Source: Caldifarciminota bacterium | Lineage (GTDB): Bacteria; WOR-3; Hydrothermia; WGAB01 | NCBI GenBank assembly: GCA_015489295.1 | Contig: WGAB01000198.1 | Location: 1-6,738 of the forward strand | Direction: 5' to 3' | Length of the DNA: 6,738 bases | Shown: one piece after another, positions 4,695 to 6,738 of the stretch | Layout of the letters: each line of letters begins with the position of its first letter | Position numbering within the stretch: the stretch's first letter is position 1 | Made by a program: the position numbers and the translations under genes | The notes under the pieces: model-generated | Database searches by the model: none | What the model was told of the DNA's origin: nothing | What the model saw: the letters and a program-made list of their open reading frames with translations, nothing else

Positions 4695-6738
4695 ATGTGG
4701 TGGATGATCCTCGCCGTGGCAGTAGGCACCGGGGGAATCGGCCCTGCGGGCCACGACCTTCCCGGGGCCCGGCCTTCGGGGAAGGACCCCGGAGAGGTGG
4801 TATGGATCGGGGCCTGGCCCTTTGGGCCGCCCCAGGCGGTCGCCATAGACACGGAAAGAAACCTGGTGTTTCTGGGTTCCGGCGGCGGTGTGTATGTCCT
4901 GGATGCAAGCGATCCCACCCAGCCGGTGAAGGTGTCGGAGGCCATCCATACGCCGGGTTTGGTACAGGACCTCTACTACGAAACGGCAACCCACAGGCTC
5001 TATGTGGCCGACAGTACCCAGGGGCTGTGGATTTTTGATGTTTCCGATGCTGCCAGCCCGCAGGCACTGGGGTTCTACGATACACCGGGGCGGGCTTTTG
5101 GCGTGGCGGTCTCCGGGAATTATGCCTACGTGGCCGACGGAGATTCCGGCCTACGCGTCATCGACGTGTCCGATCCCACCCATCCCGTCGAAGCGGGGTC
5201 CTACGACACCCCAGGGGTGGCCTATAAAGTGGCCATCTCCGGGCATTATGCCTTTGTGGCCGACGGAGATTCCGGCCTGCGGGTCATCGACGTGTCCGAC
5301 CCTGCCCATCCCTACGAAGTGGGATTCTACGAGACCCCGGAAGAGGCCATGGACCTTGCGGTGTCGGATACCTTCGCCTATGTAGCAGAATACGGGCTGC
5401 GGATCCTCAACATCGCGGATCCCGCCCATCCTCAAGAGGTGGGCTACTACGATCTTGACGGAGAGGCCGTTGGTGTGGCGGTTTCGGGAAACTATGCCTA
5501 TGTGGTGGACTACGAGTACGGTTTCTGGGTGATCGATGTCACCGATCCCTCCGATCCCCACGGGGTAGGCTTCCACGAAATGCCCGGTATAGGCGGTGAT
5601 GTAGAGGTCTCCGGCGGCTATGCCTATGTGCCTGCCGATGACGATACGCTGTGGGTCCTCGATGTTTCCAATCCGGCCAGTCCCCACGAGGTGGGATCCT
5701 TTGCTACACCGAGCGAGGTCGGGCATGTTGCCACTTCGGGAACCTATGCCTATGTGGCGGACTGGGATGGCAGGGTGTGGATCCTGGATGTTTCCGATCC
5801 TTCTGATCCCTACGCCGTGGGGTTCTGGAACGCGGTCGTGGATATCTTGAATGATGTAGTGGGTTCGGGCAATGATCTTTACGTGGCCGTGGGGTACGGG
5901 CTACAGGTCGTTGACGTTTCAGATCCCTCCGATCCCTACCCGGTGGGCTTCTGCAGTATCCCGGGAGACGCCCAGGGGGTGGCCGTTTCGGGCAGCTACG
6001 CCTATGTGGCCGCCGGCTGGAGCGGCGGGCTACGAGTGATTGACGTGTCCGACCCCGCCAATCCCCACGAAGTGGGCGCCTGCAGTACGCCGGGAAATGC
6101 CCGGCGTGTCGCGGTTTCGGGCGCCTATGCCTATGTGGCGGATGAAAGTGGCGGGTTGCGGGTCATCGATGTTTCCGACCCCACCAACCCTTACGAAGTA
6201 GGCGCCTGCGGTACGCCGGGAGACGCTGAGGACGTCGCGGTCCTGGGTTCCTACGCCTACGTGGCGGATGGAGGTGGCGGGCTGCGGGTGATCGATGTCT
6301 CTGACCCTGCCAACCCCCACGAAGTGGGCGCCTGCAGCATCCCCGGATGGGCTTGGGCTGTGGCGGTTTCAGGGAACCTCGCCTACCTGGCAACCGCCGA
6401 TGCCCTGCGGGTGATCGACGTTGCCGACCCCGCCAACCCCGTGGAGGTCGGGGTGTACGAAACGCCGGCCTATGCCAGCGATGTGGCGCTTCTGGGCGAC
6501 AACGCCTATGTCGCGAGCGGGGAAGCCGGGCTCCAGATCCTGAGGTACACGGAAACCAGCGTGGCCGAGGGGCAGGAGGCCCGGGTACCGCGGATGCGCC
6601 TCGTGCCCCTGGGGGCCGGCAGGTTTCGGCTCGTGCTTGCCGCGCCCCAGAGTACACCGACCCGACTCGCCCTCTTCTCGGTAGACGGCCGCCGGGTGCG
6701 CACCTTCCGCCTGGCCCCGGGCACCCGGGAAACCGTCC
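4695..6738 (+). CDS. Exported LVIVD-repeat beta-propeller protein with sorting domain (3' end outside window)
   Basis: The frame runs from ATG 4695 to the last base without a stop, giving 681 visible residues. The N-terminus MWWMILAVAVGTGGIGPAG is a short hydrophobic segment, probably a signal peptide, but with no Lys or Arg before the core. Residues 47-617 are fourteen tandem units of about 42 residues with the pattern V-A-V-S-G-x-Y-A-Y-V-A-D...G-L-R-V-I-D-V-S-D-P-x-x-P-x-E-V-G. This is the LVIVD type of beta-propeller repeat; fourteen units fit two seven-bladed propellers. From about residue 633 the sequence changes to MRLVPLGAGRFRL...RLALFSVDGRRVRTF, the beginning of a type-A-like sorting domain (VDGRR at 663-667). 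Probably only some 30-50 residues are missing. It would be exported and surface-attached or released, acting in binding rather than catalysis; the ligand is unknown. The gene is divergent from another sorting-domain protein. The only visible cysteines (420, 463, 505, 547) sit in blades 9-12. Confidence 0.93.
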   Translation, partial: MWWMILAVAVGTGGIGPAGHDLPGARPSGKDPGEVVWIGAWPFGPPQAVAIDTERNLVFLGSGGGVYVLDASDPTQPVKVSEAIHTPGLVQDLYYETATHRLYVADSTQGLWIFDVSDAASPQALGFYDTPGRAFGVAVSGNYAYVADGDSGLRVIDVSDPTHPVEAGSYDTPGVAYKVAISGHYAFVADGDSGLRVIDVSDPAHPYEVGFYETPEEAMDLAVSDTFAYVAEYGLRILNIADPAHPQEVGYYDLDGEAVGVAVSGNYAYVVDYEYGFWVIDVTDPSDPHGVGFHEMPGIGGDVEVSGGYAYVPADDDTLWVLDVSNPASPHEVGSFATPSEVGHVATSGTYAYVADWDGRVWILDVSDPSDPYAVGFWNAVVDILNDVVGSGNDLYVAVGYGLQVVDVSDPSDPYPVGFCSIPGDAQGVAVSGSYAYVAAGWSGGLRVIDVSDPANPHEVGACSTPGNARRVAVSGAYAYVADESGGLRVIDVSDPTNPYEVGACGTPGDAEDVAVLGSYAYVADGGGGLRVIDVSDPANPHEVGACSIPGWAWAVAVSGNLAYLATADALRVIDVADPANPVEVGVYETPAYASDVALLGDNAYVASGEAGLQILRYTETSVAEGQEARVPRMRLVPLGAGRFRLVLAAPQSTPTRLALFSVDGRRVRTFRLAPGTRETV
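4833..6545 (+). repeat. Fourteen tandem ~126-bp LVIVD coding repeats
   Basis: The Asp codon of the R-V-I-D motif (or the aligned codon) occurs at 4902, 5037, 5163, 5289, 5409, 5535, 5661, 5787, 5913, 6042, 6168, 6294, 6417 and 6543. The spacings are 135, 126, 126, 120, 126, 126, 126, 126, 129, 126, 126, 123 and 126 bp, all multiples of three. Units 3 and 4 share long identical DNA stretches, and units 10-12 are also close to each other. Units 1, 2 and 14 are the most diverged, as expected for terminal blades. Confidence 0.92.

Noticed and set aside
4757..4785. Inverted repeat CCTTCCC / GGGAAGG with a 15-nt loop just inside the propeller gene
   Set aside because: It lies within coding sequence, lacks a T-run and is easily formed by chance in such GC-rich DNA; attenuation cannot be argued from it.
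4395..4994. 199-codon minus-strand frame spanning the intergenic region and the start of the propeller gene
   Set aside because: It runs through both promoter candidates and the well-supported start at 4695, and its translation has no recognisable features.
5151..5726. Minus-strand frame opposite the propeller repeats with its own repetitive protein (also at 6030-6320)
   Set aside because: The repetition is a mirror of the LVIVD units, and there is no ribosome binding site or recognisable family.
4833..6545. Periodic repeats as a CRISPR array or non-coding satellite
   Set aside because: The 126-bp period is in-frame, units diverge mainly by amino-acid-tolerated changes, and the frame stays open throughout; these are protein repeats.

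Overview
The window is GC-rich bacterial DNA that is almost entirely coding. It suggests an uncultured lineage related to the FCB (Fibrobacteres-Chlorobi-Bacteroidetes) group or a WOR-3/Hydrothermae-type candidate phylum. The main reason is that two separate exported proteins carry a C-terminal, type-A-like sorting domain of the kind used by type IX secretion. One of them also consists mostly of LVIVD-type beta-propeller repeats, a combination I associate with such lineages. The phylum assignment is an inference from memory of these families, not from any marker gene. I see no rRNA, tRNA, CRISPR array or transposase.

Layout. (1) Positions 2-403 (+) hold the C-terminal end of a gene that starts before the window and resembles the ARPP-1 (DUF6569) family. 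It converges on, and overlaps by 59 bp, the next gene. (2) Positions 4395 down to 345 (-) hold a compact three-gene operon. In transcription order these are a secreted protein with a signal peptide and sorting domain (542 aa), an alpha/beta hydrolase or lipase-like enzyme with an extra C-terminal beta domain (472 aa), and a D-2-hydroxyacid dehydrogenase (331 aa). The gaps are 11 bp and then a 4-bp GTGA stop/start overlap, so co-transcription and translational coupling are likely. (3) Positions 4399-4694 are a 296-bp divergent intergenic region with plausible promoters and good ribosome binding sites facing both ways. (4) Positions 4695-6738 (+) hold a large gene whose frame is still open at the last base. 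It encodes an N-terminal hydrophobic segment, fourteen propeller repeats of about 42 residues and the start of a sorting domain.

How the genes may work together. The divergent pair makes two exported, probably surface-displayed proteins from one control region. The hydrolase and the dehydrogenase lack visible export signals and look cytoplasmic. Why they share a transcript with a surface protein is not evident. The most unusual features are the fourteen-unit propeller (a count that fits two seven-bladed propellers), its four cysteines confined to the same position of consecutive blades 9-12, and the histidine-rich C-terminal domain of the hydrolase. I found no convincing defence, mobile or otherwise new multi-gene system.
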